A DNA stretch of 36,298 bases from Caballeronia arvi (GTDB taxonomy: Bacteria; Pseudomonadota; Gammaproteobacteria; Burkholderiales; Burkholderiaceae), in assembly GCF_001544695.2 (NCBI RefSeq), contig NZ_FCOM02000065.1:1-36298 (forward strand), read 5' to 3'. A model generated the notes under the pieces. That model saw only the letters and a list, made by a program, of their open reading frames with translations. It searched no databases and was not told where the DNA came from. The position numbers and the translations under genes are program-made. The first letter of the stretch is position 1. Each line of letters begins with the position of its first letter. Shown in pieces: positions 16,502 to 25,413 of the stretch.

Positions 16502-17566
16502 ATGTCTACGGTTCAGTCCGCCCATTCCCTGGCGCCCGCCGCGTCCTCCACACGGGGACAGCTCAACGGCATTCTTTTCGTCGCATTGTTCGCGGCGGCG
16601 GTGACGAGGCTCGCCTCCGTGCCTGCCATCGCCGGCCTGGGGATCAGTCCGCTGATCGTCGGCATCGTCGCGGGTGCGATCTATGGCAACGCGCTGCGTC
16701 ACGGCATGCCCGATAGCTGGGCCGCCGGCGTCAACTTCTCCGCGCGCAAGCTGCTGCGCATCGCGGTCGCGTTCTTCGGGCTGCGCGTGAGCCTTCAGGA
16801 AATCGCGCAAGTCGGCGTGTCGGGATTCACGGTGTCGGTGCTGGTCGTCGTGAGCACGCTCGTGATCGGCACGTGGGCCGGCATGAAGCTGATGAAGCTC
16901 GATCGCGACACCGCGCTCCTCACGGCGGCCGGCAGCGCGATCTGCGGCGCGGCGGCCGTGCTCGCGTTCGAATCGACCCTGCAATCGAAGCCGCACAAGA
17001 GCGCGATGGCGGTCGGCAGCGTCGTGCTCTTCGGCACGCTCTCGATGTTCCTCTACCCGCTCGCGCTCAACGCCGGTTGGCTGCATCTCGATACGCTCGG
17101 CGCGGGCCTCTTCTTCGGCGGCACCATTCACGAAGTGGCGCAGGTCGTCGGTGCGGCGAGCAACGTGAGTCCGGAAGCGACCCACATCGCCACGATCGTG
17201 AAGATGACGCGCGTGATGCTGCTCGTGCCCGTGCTGCTCGTGGTCGGCTTCTGGATCAGCCGTTCGCGTAGCGGCGACGCGTCGCAAGGCAAAGGCAAGG
17301 TCGCGGTGCCCTGGTTCGCGCTCGGCTTTCTCGCGCTGGTCATCGTGAACTCGCTGCATGTGCTGCCCGATGCCGCGACCAGCACGATCAACATGCTCGA
17401 CACCTTCGCGCTCACGATGGCCATGACCGCGCTCGGCATGGAAACGCGCATCGCGCAGATTCGTCAGGCTGGACCGCGTGCACTTGCCACCGGCGCGATC
17501 CTGTATGCGTGGCTCGTCGGCGGCGGCCTGGCGATCACGCTCGGCGTAGAAAAGCTGTTCGGCTGA
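16502..17566 (+). CDS. yeiH: YeiH/UPF0324-family putative sulfate or sulfite exporter
   Basis: This 354-aa protein has about 10 predicted membrane segments. Family features include GISPLIVGIVAGAIYGN near residue 47, FSARKLLRIAVAFFGLRVSL near 80, TAAGSAICGAAAVLAFES near 141, and FGGTIHEVAQVVGAAS near 205. This family is annotated as putative sulfate exporter. From memory, members found in sulfonate-degradation gene clusters are proposed to export sulfite or sulfate. It is divergent from a LysR gene and 65 bp upstream of soeA, so it is probably co-transcribed with soeABC. No clear ribosome-binding site precedes the ATG. Confidence 0.85.
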   Translation: MSTVQSAHSLAPAASSTRGQLNGILFVALFAAAVTRLASVPAIAGLGISPLIVGIVAGAIYGNALRHGMPDSWAAGVNFSARKLLRIAVAFFGLRVSLQEIAQVGVSGFTVSVLVVVSTLVIGTWAGMKLMKLDRDTALLTAAGSAICGAAAVLAFESTLQSKPHKSAMAVGSVVLFGTLSMFLYPLALNAGWLHLDTLGAGLFFGGTIHEVAQVVGAASNVSPEATHIATIVKMTRVMLLVPVLLVVGFWISRSRSGDASQGKGKVAVPWFALGFLALVIVNSLHVLPDAATSTINMLDTFALTMAMTALGMETRIAQIRQAGPRALATGAILYAWLVGGGLAITLGVEKLFG

Positions 17567-17583
17567 TCGACACAGCAGTACAA

Positions 17584-17610
17584 ATCGCGCGAGTGTCCCC
17601 CTCGCGCGAT
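17584..17610 (+). other. Intercistronic hairpin between yeiH and soeA
   Basis: ATCGCGCGAG (17584-17593) and CTCGCGCGAT (17601-17610) form a perfect 10-bp stem with a 7-nt loop. Only four T residues follow within the next 9 bases, so it is a weak terminator at best. It may attenuate, or act as a processing or stability hairpin setting different levels for the exporter and the complex. Confidence 0.6.
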
Positions 17611-17631
17611 AACGCTTTTGAAGGAGCAGTC

Positions 17632-20562
17632 ATGGAACACGGCGCTCGCACCCAGAACGAGAAGCTCGAGGTCAAGACCACGACGTGCTACATGTGCGCA
17701 TGCCGCTGCGGCATCCGCGTGCATCTGCGCGACGGCGAAGTCCGATACATCGACGGCAATCCTAACCATCCGCTCAATCAAGGCGTGATCTGCGCGAAAG
17801 GCGCGTCGGGCATCATGAAGCAATACTCGCCCGCGCGTCTCACACAGCCGCTCATGCGCAAGGCCGACGCGCTGCGCGGCGAGGCGCAGTTCGAGCCGGT
17901 GTCGTGGGACGTCGCGCTCGACACGCTCGAAAAACGGCTCGCGCATCTGCGCGCCACCGACCCGAAGAAGTTCGCGCTTTTCACGGGCCGCGACCAGATG
18001 CAGGCGCTGACCGGCCTCTTCGCAAAAAATTTCGGCACGCCCAACTATGCCGCGCACGGCGGCTTCTGCTCGGCGAACATGGCCGCGGGCATGATCTATA
18101 CGATCGGCGGTTCGTTCTGGGAATTCGGCGGCCCCGATCTCGACAGCGCGAAGCTCTTCTTCATGATCGGCACGGCGGAAGATCATCACTCGAATCCGCT
18201 CAAGATCGCCCTTTCGAAGTTCAAGCGCGCGGGCGGACGCTTCATCGCGATCAATCCGGTCCGCACGGGCTACGCCGCCATCGCCGATGAATGGGTGCCG
18301 ATTCGCCCCGGCACCGACGGTGCGCTCTTCATGGCGCTGCTCCACGAACTCATCGCCGCCGATGCGTACGATCACGAGTTCGTCACGCGCTACACGAATG
18401 CGGCCGAACTGCTAGACATGAACGAATCGAGCGATACGTTCGGGCTTTTCGTCAAGGACGGCGACGCGCCCGAAGGCAATGCGCTCTTTCCGCAGAATCA
18501 TCTGTGGTGGGACACGAAGACGAATCGCGCGGTCGCGCATCATGCTGACGATGCCGAGCCCGCGCTCGACGGACGCTACACACTCGACGACGGCACGCCC
18601 GTCGCGCCCTCGTTCGCTCTGCTGCGCGAGCAAGTGGCGACATGCACGCCCGAATGGGCCGCGGAGATCACGGGCATTCCCGCCGCGACCATCCAGCGCC
18701 TCGCCGCCGAAATGATCCAGGTGAGCCGCGATCACAAGATCACGCTGCCGATCGAGTGGACCGACGCATGGGGCAAAAAGCACGCGACGGTCACGGGCAA
18801 CCCCATCGCCTTTCACGCGATGCGCGGACTCGCCGCGCATTCGAACGGCTTCCAGTCGATCCGCGCGCTCGCGGTGCTGATGTCGCTGCTCGGCACGATC
18901 GACCGGCCGGGCGGCTTCCGCCACAAGTCGCCGTTTCCGCGCGCGGTGCCGCCGTCGGCGAAACCGCCGAATCATCCCGATCAGGTGAAGCCGAACACGC
19001 CGCTCGCGTCCGGCCCGCTCGGCTGGCCCGCCGCGCCCGAGGATCTCTTCATCCACGACGACGGCACGCCCGTGCGCATCGACAAGGCGTTCTCGTGGGA
19101 ATATCCGCTCGCGGTGCACGGCGTGATGCACAGCGTCATCACGAACGCATGGCGCGGCGATCCGTACACCATCGACACGTTGATGATCTTCATGGCCAAT
19201 ATGGCCTGGAACTCGTCGATGAACACGATGGAAGTGCGCAAGATGCTCGCCGATAGACACGATAACGGCGAGTACAAGATTCCGTTCATCGTCGTGTGCG
19301 ATGCATTTCAGTCGGAAATGACCGCATTCGCCGATCTCATCCTGCCCGACACGACGTATCTCGAACGCCACGACGCAATGTCGATGCTCGATCGCCCGAT
19401 CTCCGAGTTCGATGGCCCCGTCGATTCGGTGCGCGTGCCGGTCGTGCCGCGCACGGGCGAATGCCGGCCGTTTCAGGAAGTGCTCGTCGAGCTCGGCAGT
19501 CGCCTGAAGCTGCCTGCGTTCACCACGCCCGACGGCGCGCGCAAGTATCGCGACTATCCGGATTTCATCGTCAATCATCAGACCGCGCCGGGCTCGGGCG
19601 TCGGCTTTCTGATCGGCTGGCGCGGCAAGGACGGCAAGGATGCGCTCGTCGGCGAGCCGAATCCGAATCAGTGGGAAGAGTACGCGAAGCACGACTGCGT
19701 CTATCACTACACGCTGCCTGAAGAGCTGCAATATATGCGCGGCCAGAACGGTCCGTATCTGCAATTCGCCGTCGACAAGGGCTTTCGCAAGTTCAACGAG
19801 CCGATCCTGATTCAGCTCTACTCCGACGTGATGCAGAAGTTTCGCCTTGCAGCACAAGGGCGCACGAAAGGCAGGCAGCCGCCCGATCATCTGCGTGCGC
19901 GCATCGGGCAGTATTTCGATCCGCTGCCGTTCTGGTATGCGCCGCTCGAACTCGATGCGACCGATCTCGCGCAGTACCCGCTCGCGGCCGTCACGCAGCG
20001 CCCGATGGCGATGTATCACTCGTGGGATTCGCAAAACGCATGGCTGCGGCAGATTCACGGCGAGAACCTGCTGTATATGAATCCGCGCATGGCGAAGGCG
20101 AACGGCATCGAGGATGGCGGCTGGATCTACGTTGAATCGCAATGGGGCAAGGTGCGCTGCATGGCGCGTTACAGCGAAGCGGTCGAGCCGGGCACGGTCT
20201 GGACGTGGAATGCGATAGGCAAGGCCGCGGGCGCGTGGAGCCTCGGCCCCGATGCCAACGAATCGCAGCGCGGCTTTCTGCTCAATCACCTCATCACGGA
20301 TGAGCTTCCGGTTTCCGCGCGCGAAGGCATGCGCTTCTCGAACTCCGATCCGATCACCGGACAGGCCGCGTGGTACGACGTGCGCGTGCGCGTCTACCCC
20401 GCCGAAGCCGATGCAAACCACACGCTGCCGCAATTCGCACCGATGCCGCCATCGCCCGGCATGACCGGTACGATCCAGCGCGTCGTGCAGACCTACTTCG
20501 CGGGGCGCGGCGAGTTTGCGGCGCGGCTGCGCAATGCCGTCAAGCGAAACACGAACGACTGA
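17632..20562 (+). CDS. soeA: Molybdopterin oxidoreductase, sulfite dehydrogenase (quinone) catalytic subunit SoeA
   Basis: This 976-aa DMSO-reductase-superfamily enzyme has an N-terminal 4Fe-4S motif C19-x2-C22-x3-C26-x27-C54 with K56. The putative Mo-ligand C146 lies in GGFCSANMAAG. A C-terminal molybdopterin dinucleotide-binding domain covers about residues 800-950. There is no twin-arginine signal peptide, so it should stay in the cytoplasm, as SoeA does in Allochromatium vinosum, where SoeABC oxidises sulfite to sulfate and passes electrons to quinone. The adjacent B and C subunits and the exporter support this. A polysulfide/thiosulfate-reductase-like or other role is possible. AAGGAG precedes the ATG; the longer frame from 17509 overlaps yeiH and is rejected. 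Confidence 0.85.
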   Translation: MEHGARTQNEKLEVKTTTCYMCACRCGIRVHLRDGEVRYIDGNPNHPLNQGVICAKGASGIMKQYSPARLTQPLMRKADALRGEAQFEPVSWDVALDTLEKRLAHLRATDPKKFALFTGRDQMQALTGLFAKNFGTPNYAAHGGFCSANMAAGMIYTIGGSFWEFGGPDLDSAKLFFMIGTAEDHHSNPLKIALSKFKRAGGRFIAINPVRTGYAAIADEWVPIRPGTDGALFMALLHELIAADAYDHEFVTRYTNAAELLDMNESSDTFGLFVKDGDAPEGNALFPQNHLWWDTKTNRAVAHHADDAEPALDGRYTLDDGTPVAPSFALLREQVATCTPEWAAEITGIPAATIQRLAAEMIQVSRDHKITLPIEWTDAWGKKHATVTGNPIAFHAMRGLAAHSNGFQSIRALAVLMSLLGTIDRPGGFRHKSPFPRAVPPSAKPPNHPDQVKPNTPLASGPLGWPAAPEDLFIHDDGTPVRIDKAFSWEYPLAVHGVMHSVITNAWRGDPYTIDTLMIFMANMAWNSSMNTMEVRKMLADRHDNGEYKIPFIVVCDAFQSEMTAFADLILPDTTYLERHDAMSMLDRPISEFDGPVDSVRVPVVPRTGECRPFQEVLVELGSRLKLPAFTTPDGARKYRDYPDFIVNHQTAPGSGVGFLIGWRGKDGKDALVGEPNPNQWEEYAKHDCVYHYTLPEELQYMRGQNGPYLQFAVDKGFRKFNEPILIQLYSDVMQKFRLAAQGRTKGRQPPDHLRARIGQYFDPLPFWYAPLELDATDLAQYPLAAVTQRPMAMYHSWDSQNAWLRQIHGENLLYMNPRMAKANGIEDGGWIYVESQWGKVRCMARYSEAVEPGTVWTWNAIGKAAGAWSLGPDANESQRGFLLNHLITDELPVSAREGMRFSNSDPITGQAAWYDVRVRVYPAEADANHTLPQFAPMPPSPGMTGTIQRVVQTYFAGRGEFAARLRNAVKRNTND

Positions 20563-20573
20563 AGGAGACCGAC

Positions 20574-21293
20574 ATGACCCAGATGGCCCTCGTGATCGAT
20601 TTGAACGTCTGCGTCGGATGCCACGCCTGCGTGACGAGCTGCAAGGAGTGGAACACGTCGGGCGAAGCCGGCAGCCTCGCGGATCTGCGCCCCTACGACG
20701 GTGATCCGTCCGGCACGTTCTTCAACCGCGTGCAGACGTATGAAGCGGGCGAGTTTCCGCTCGCCGATACGATCCACTTTCCGAAGTCATGCCTGCACTG
20801 CGAAGATCCGCCGTGCGTGCCCGTCTGTCCGACCGGCGCGAGCTACAAGCGCAAGGAAGACGGACTCGTGCTCGTGGATTTCGACAAGTGCATCGGCTGC
20901 AAGTACTGCGCGTGGGCGTGTCCCTACGGCGCGCGCGAGCTCGATGAAGAGCGCAAGGAAATGACGAAGTGCACGCTGTGCGCCGATCGCATCTACAACG
21001 AAGCGCTGCCCGAGCGTGACCGCAAGCCCGCGTGCGTGCTCGCGTGTCCGACATCGGCGCGGCTCTTCGGCGATATCCACGATCCGGAGTCGGTCGTGTC
21101 GAAAGCGATCAAGGAACGCGGCGGTTATCAGTTGATGCCCGAATGGGAGACGCGACCAGCGAATCATTATCTGCCGCGGCGGCCCGTGAATTCGTGCGGC
21201 AGCGGCGGTTCGTGCGGCTGCGGTTCGAACGCCGCCGAAGCGCCCGAAGCACACGGCGACCTCAATCTCGCGGCGATGGCCGTGCGCGTCTGA
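20574..21293 (+). CDS. soeB: Iron-sulfur electron-transfer subunit SoeB
   Basis: This 239-aa DmsB-type ferredoxin subunit has cysteine clusters for four 4Fe-4S centres. The first set is C13-x2-C16-x2-C19-x3-C23, followed by SCLHCEDPPCVPVCPTGA, KCIGCKYCAWACPYGAR, and KCTLCADR with ACVLACPTSA. It should carry electrons from the molybdenum subunit to the membrane subunit on the cytoplasmic side; no signal peptide is present. GAAGGAG lies 5-6 nt before the ATG, which is 11 bp after the soeA stop. The C-terminus has an extra Gly/Cys-rich tail (NSCGSGGSCGCGSN) outside the cluster motifs, of unclear purpose. Confidence 0.9.
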   Translation: MTQMALVIDLNVCVGCHACVTSCKEWNTSGEAGSLADLRPYDGDPSGTFFNRVQTYEAGEFPLADTIHFPKSCLHCEDPPCVPVCPTGASYKRKEDGLVLVDFDKCIGCKYCAWACPYGARELDEERKEMTKCTLCADRIYNEALPERDRKPACVLACPTSARLFGDIHDPESVVSKAIKERGGYQLMPEWETRPANHYLPRRPVNSCGSGGSCGCGSNAAEAPEAHGDLNLAAMAVRV

Positions 21294-21313
21294 ACTTTCA
21301 TCGGAGCTCGAAC

Positions 21314-22252
21314 ATGAAACCCGCGTTTTCCGTCGTGTTTCTCACGACATTGAGCGGCGCCGCGCAAGGCTTGCTGATCGCGCTCGTCGGCGTCGAGGCG
21401 CTCGCTAGGCTCGGTCTGATCGTCGCGCCTTCGCAGATGTTCTTCATCGTCGGCGCTGCGTTGTGCGTCGCGCTCGGCGGCCTTGGGCTCGTCGCTTCGT
21501 TTTTCCATCTCGGGCATCCGGAGCGTGCGTGGCGCGCCATCGCGATGTGGCGCACGTCGTGGCTTTCGCGCGAATGCCTGTGCCTGCCCGCGTTTCTCGG
21601 CTGCGCCGCGCTTTATGGCATCGCGCATTGGCTGGGAGCGCCGTGGGCGCTTCTCATCGGCGTGATCGGCGTGCTTGCGTCGGCGGCGCTCTTCGTCTGC
21701 ACCGCGATGATCTACGCGTGCCTGCGCTTCCTCCAGGAATGGGCGACGCCACTCACGATGGTCAACTTCGTGCTGCTCGGCTGCGCGTCCGGGTTCACGC
21801 TCGCGACGGCATGCGCCGCGTGGCTGGCGCCGTCGCTCGCAGCCGGTCTTGCGGCTTGCGCATGCACGTTGACGCTCGCTGGCTGCATATCGCGTGTGGC
21901 TTCGCTACGGCGCAACGCGCGCTTGCGCCCCAAGTCGACCGTGCAGAGCGCGACAGGTATCAAAGGGCCGAACGTCGTGCAGAAATCGCGCGGCTTCACG
22001 GCGGGCGCGTTCAATCTGCGCGAGTTCTTTCACGGACGTTCCGCCGAAGCGATCGCGCGCATCAAGTGGGCGTTTCTCGTCGGCGCGTTCGGTGTGCCGT
22101 TCGTGCTGATGGTGCTCGGGATCGGCGCGCAGTCGATCGCGCTGTTCTGTCTTGCGTGCGTCACGCAATACCTGGGGCTCATCGCCGAGCGATGGTTCTT
22201 CTTCGCGGAAGCGCGGCACCCGCAGAATATTTATTACGCGCGAGCGTCGTGA
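21314..22252 (+). CDS. soeC: DmsC-like membrane anchor subunit SoeC
   Basis: This 312-aa integral membrane protein has about eight hydrophobic helices and resembles the DmsC family of quinone-interacting anchors. Characteristic pieces are SFFHLGHPERAWRAIAMWRTSWLSRE near residue 62 (split here as a long conserved loop) and QYLGLIAERWFFFAEARHPQ near the C-terminus. It should anchor SoeAB to the inner membrane and pass electrons to ubiquinone. GGAG lies 7 nt upstream of the ATG. It is the last gene of the yeiH-soeABC unit; a terminator follows 11 bp after the stop. Confidence 0.87.
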   Translation: MKPAFSVVFLTTLSGAAQGLLIALVGVEALARLGLIVAPSQMFFIVGAALCVALGGLGLVASFFHLGHPERAWRAIAMWRTSWLSRECLCLPAFLGCAALYGIAHWLGAPWALLIGVIGVLASAALFVCTAMIYACLRFLQEWATPLTMVNFVLLGCASGFTLATACAAWLAPSLAAGLAACACTLTLAGCISRVASLRRNARLRPKSTVQSATGIKGPNVVQKSRGFTAGAFNLREFFHGRSAEAIARIKWAFLVGAFGVPFVLMVLGIGAQSIALFCLACVTQYLGLIAERWFFFAEARHPQNIYYARAS

Positions 22253-22263
22253 CGTGAAAGACA

Positions 22264-22292
22264 ACGCGTGCCGGGCGGCACGCGTTTTTTTT
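22264..22292. terminator. Rho-independent terminator after soeC
   Basis: Arms ACGCGTGCC (22264-22272) and GGCACGCGT (22277-22285) form a 9-bp stem with a 4-nt loop, followed by a run of T to 22292. It sits between the convergent soeC and the PLP-enzyme gene, and the T-run serves the plus strand. Confidence 0.92.
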
Positions 22293-22296
22293 GTCG

Positions 22297-23538
22297 TCAG
22301 ACGGCGAGTTTGAGCGCCTGATCGAAATCGGCGATGATATCGTCGATATCCTCGATGCCCGCGGATAACCGCAGCATGCCGTCGGAAATGCCCATCGACT
22401 TGCGGACTTCAGGTCCGGCTTCGAAGAAGATCGTCGGCGCAACGGGAATGATCAGCGTGCGTGTGTCGCCCAGGCCCGTCGCCTTTACCGGCAACTGCAG
22501 CGCGTTCACGACTTCGATCATGCGTTCGGCATTGCGCAATTCGAACGACAGCAGCCACGACGCGCCCTTGAACAGCGCCTGCGCAATCTCGTACTGCGGA
22601 TGACTCTTCAAGCCCGGATAAAACACACGGCCGATAGCCTCGTGCTTCTCAAGAAACTGTGCGAGCGCGAGCGCGTTTTCGCTGCACTTCGCGACGCGCA
22701 GCGCGAGCGTTTCCGCGCCCATCGCGATGGAATGCGCCTGCTCCGACGACAGCGACGCGCCCATGTCGCGCAGTCCTTTCTTGCGAATCTGCAGAAGCCC
22801 CTGCTCTTTCGAAGCGGAGCGGCGGTAATCATCGGCGATATTCGGATACGCGCTCCAGTCGAAGAGACCAGTGTCCGTCACCGCGCCGCCGAGCGCCGCG
22901 CCATGACCCGCGATGGTCTTCGTCAGCGAATTGACGACGAGACTCGCGCCGACCGCCTTCGGCTTGAACAGAGCGGGCGACGTGATCGTGTTGTCGACGA
23001 CATACGCGAGACCGCGATCACGGCACAGTTCGCCGATACCTTTGAGATCGGGAATCTGCGTGCCCGGATTCGCGATGGTCTCGACGAACACCATGCGCGT
23101 GTTCGGCTTGATCGCGTTCGCGACGTTGTCGGCGGAAGTGGCATCGACCATCGTCACTTCGATGCCGAGCGTGCGCAGCGTGCCGAACAGGCTATTCGTG
23201 TTGCCGAAGACATAGCGGCTCGACACGAGATGATCGCCCGCGCGCAGCAAGGTCAGGAAAATCGCCGTGATGCCCGCCATGCCCGTGCTGAAGCAGATCG
23301 ATCCGACGCCCTCTTCGAGGCTCGTGATCTTGCGCTCGAGTGCGGCGGTGGTCGGCGTGCCTTGGCGCGCGTAGTTGAAACCGCCCTTTTTCGTGCCCTG
23401 AAACACGCCGATCAGATCTTCGACGCGCTCGAATCCGTATTGCACCGACGTATGTATGGCCTGGCGCACGCCGCCGTGCTCCACGCCCGTGATCCGGTCG
23501 CCATGAACGATGCCTGTGGTAAAGCCTTGCTTGTCCAT
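22297..23538 (-). CDS. Cys/Met metabolism PLP-dependent enzyme (cystathionine gamma-synthase family)
   Basis: This 413-aa fold-type I PLP enzyme has the signature NSLTKTIAGHG with cofactor lysine K207, the phosphate-binding region FSTGMAGITAIF near residue 83, and YARQGTPTTAALE near 57. The family includes cystathionine gamma-synthase, cystathionine gamma- and beta-lyases, O-acetylhomoserine sulfhydrylase and methionine gamma-lyase; residues I can see do not separate these. The ATG at 23538 has GGAG 6 nt upstream, so I reject the 38-residue longer frame. It is convergent with soeC and so not in its operon, but a sulfur-amino-acid enzyme beside a sulfite module is suggestive. Confidence 0.82.
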   Translation of the reverse strand: MDKQGFTTGIVHGDRITGVEHGGVRQAIHTSVQYGFERVEDLIGVFQGTKKGGFNYARQGTPTTAALERKITSLEEGVGSICFSTGMAGITAIFLTLLRAGDHLVSSRYVFGNTNSLFGTLRTLGIEVTMVDATSADNVANAIKPNTRMVFVETIANPGTQIPDLKGIGELCRDRGLAYVVDNTITSPALFKPKAVGASLVVNSLTKTIAGHGAALGGAVTDTGLFDWSAYPNIADDYRRSASKEQGLLQIRKKGLRDMGASLSSEQAHSIAMGAETLALRVAKCSENALALAQFLEKHEAIGRVFYPGLKSHPQYEIAQALFKGASWLLSFELRNAERMIEVVNALQLPVKATGLGDTRTLIIPVAPTIFFEAGPEVRKSMGISDGMLRLSAGIEDIDDIIADFDQALKLAV

Positions 23539-23708
23539 CCCATCTCCGCTACGAGTCGAAACGCAAAACACCGATTTTGCCCGATTCGCGCCATCATGCG
23601 TCGATACCATGCGGGAATGCGTGTTGCTCGCCCTGCTCTTCGTCCGCGCCATTTCGCAGGGTTTCGCTGTATCAGTGAAAAGCGCACTCTTTCGAGGACC
23701 CCTTTCTC

Positions 23709-24443
23709 ATGGCTTACGAACTCCATTACTGGGACGGATTACAGGGCCGCGGCGAATTCGTGCGGCTCGCGCTGGAAGATGCCGGCGCGCAATATATCGA
23801 CGTCGCGCGCGAACCGAAGAAAAGCGGCTACGGCACGGACGCGATGATGAAAGTGCTGAACAGCAAGACCGAGCCGCACATTCCCTTCGCGCCGCCGTTC
23901 CTGAAGGATGGCGAGCTGATCGTGCCGCATGTCGCGAACATCCTGCTGTATCTCGGGCCGAAGCTCGAACTCGCGCCAAAGGACGAAGGCCTGCGCTACG
24001 TCGCGCATGGATTGCAGTTGACCATCGCGGATTTCGTCGCCGAAGTGCATGACACGCATCATCCGCTCGCGACCGATCTCTACTACGAAGATCAGAAGGA
24101 TGCGGCGAAGATCCGCACGCAGAATTTCCTCGACAAGCGCGTGCCCAAATTCATGCATTACTTCGAACGCGTGCTGAAGCAGAATCCGCATGGCCCGGCG
24201 CAGATGGTGGGCGATGCAACGACCTACGTCGATCTTTCGATCTTTCAGATCGTCGAAGGCCTGTCGTACGCTTTTCCACGCGCGACGAAGAAATTCGGCA
24301 AGCAATATCCGCATGTAAGCGCGCTGCACGATGCGGTGCTGCAAAGGCCGAACATCGCGGCTTATATCGATTCGGAACGGCGTATCCCGTTCAACGAATC
24401 GGGCATTTTCAGGCACTATCCCGAACTCGATCAGGACGCCTGA
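23709..24443 (+). CDS. Glutathione S-transferase
   Basis: This 244-aa cytosolic GST has an N-terminal thioredoxin-like domain (ELHYWDGLQGRGEFVRLALE, residues 4-23, with a Tyr at 7 in the usual catalytic position; a cis-Pro region follows at PHIPFAPPF). The all-helical C-terminal domain contains DATTYVDLSIFQIVEGL, where the conserved Asp caps a helix. The N-terminus is closest to sigma/mu-like classes. Expected reaction: glutathione conjugation or reduction of an electrophile. It is 25 bp upstream of the aldo-keto reductase gene and probably co-transcribed with it, suggesting aldehyde or xenobiotic handling. Confidence 0.87.
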   Translation: MAYELHYWDGLQGRGEFVRLALEDAGAQYIDVAREPKKSGYGTDAMMKVLNSKTEPHIPFAPPFLKDGELIVPHVANILLYLGPKLELAPKDEGLRYVAHGLQLTIADFVAEVHDTHHPLATDLYYEDQKDAAKIRTQNFLDKRVPKFMHYFERVLKQNPHGPAQMVGDATTYVDLSIFQIVEGLSYAFPRATKKFGKQYPHVSALHDAVLQRPNIAAYIDSERRIPFNESGIFRHYPELDQDA

Positions 24444-24468
24444 GGTGTCCACGAAAACAGGAGCCAGC

Positions 24469-25272
24469 ATGGTAGAAGCGATTCCTTCCTTCGGTCTCGG
24501 CACGTTCCGCGTCGATGCCGCGAAGACCACGAACGCCGTAAAGAGCGCATTGCAGGGCGGCTATCGGCATATCGACACCGCGCAGTTCTACAACAACGAA
24601 GCCGCCGTCGGCCAGGGCGTGCGCGACTCGGGCGTGCCGCGCGACGAGGTCTGGGTCACGACGAAAGTCTGGTGGGATCGGCTCTCGCGCGATGCGCTCA
24701 TCGCGAGCCTGAAGGACAGCCACGCGAAGCTCGATATCGGTACGATCGATCTCGCGCTCGTGCACTGGCCGTCGCCCGATCGCGCGGTGCCGATCGCCGA
24801 AACGCTCGTAGCCATGCAGGAAGCGCAGAAGCTCGGCCTGATCCGTCATTACGGCGTGTCGAATTTCACTGCGCCGCTGCTCGAAGAAGCGCTGAAAGCG
24901 CCGGGCGGCAAGGAGATCGTCACGAATCAGATCGAAGTGAGCCCGTTTCTTGCGAACCGCAAGCTCGTCGATGCGACGCAGCGTCTCGGCGTCAGGGTGA
25001 CCGCGTACATGCCGCTCGGCGAAGGCCGCGCGCACACGGACCCGACGTTGAAGGCGATTGCCGACAAGCACGGCGCGACGCCCGCGCAGGTGACGTTCGC
25101 GTGGCTGCTGTCGCGCGATATCGTGGTGCTGTCGGCATCGACGAATCCGCAGCATCAGCAAAGCAACCGCGACGCGCAAAAGCTCAAGCTCGACGCCGAC
25201 GACATCGCGAGAATCGACGCGCTCGACGAAGGCAAGCGCAACGCGAATCCGCCGTTCGCGCCGAAGTGGTGA
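24469..25272 (+). CDS. dkgB: 2,5-diketo-D-gluconate reductase B-like aldo-keto reductase
   Basis: This 267-aa (beta/alpha)8 aldo-keto reductase has the catalytic tetrad D36, Y41, K66 and H99 in HIDTAQFYNNE, VTTKVWW and LALVHWPSP. An NADPH-binding end region (VVLSASTNPQHQQSN) is also present. Length and order match DkgB (AKR5 type), which reduces 2,5-diketogluconate and a range of aldehydes such as methylglyoxal. CAGGAG lies 5 nt before the ATG at 24469. The link to the 2-ketogluconate operon 9 kb away is only thematic; with a GST in the same operon, detoxification of aldehydes is at least as likely. Confidence 0.83.
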   Translation: MVEAIPSFGLGTFRVDAAKTTNAVKSALQGGYRHIDTAQFYNNEAAVGQGVRDSGVPRDEVWVTTKVWWDRLSRDALIASLKDSHAKLDIGTIDLALVHWPSPDRAVPIAETLVAMQEAQKLGLIRHYGVSNFTAPLLEEALKAPGGKEIVTNQIEVSPFLANRKLVDATQRLGVRVTAYMPLGEGRAHTDPTLKAIADKHGATPAQVTFAWLLSRDIVVLSASTNPQHQQSNRDAQKLKLDADDIARIDALDEGKRNANPPFAPKW

Positions 25273-25305
25273 CGCACGACGCGTCCTGCAACGCAACGCA
25301 CGCAG

Positions 25306-25332
25306 CCCGGCCGCTCGCGCCGGGTTTTTTTC
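25306..25332 (+). terminator. Rho-independent terminator after dkgB
   Basis: CCCGGC (25306-25311) pairs with GCCGGG (25319-25324), with a 7-nt loop, followed by eight T residues (25325-25332). It lies 34 bp after the stop codon and separates the GST-dkgB unit from the CLC gene. Confidence 0.88.
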
Positions 25333-25413
25333 GTCTGCACAGCCGCCGCGCAATGCTATCCTTGGCCACCCCCTTATTCCATTTGCTTCTAAGCTTTCCA
25401 CGATTTCGCAAAA

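Noticed and set aside
18412..20433. 673-codon open frame on the minus strand opposite soeA
   Set aside because: It is an antisense shadow of a strongly recognisable molybdoenzyme; the translation is Arg/His/Ala-rich with no domain, as expected in GC-rich DNA.
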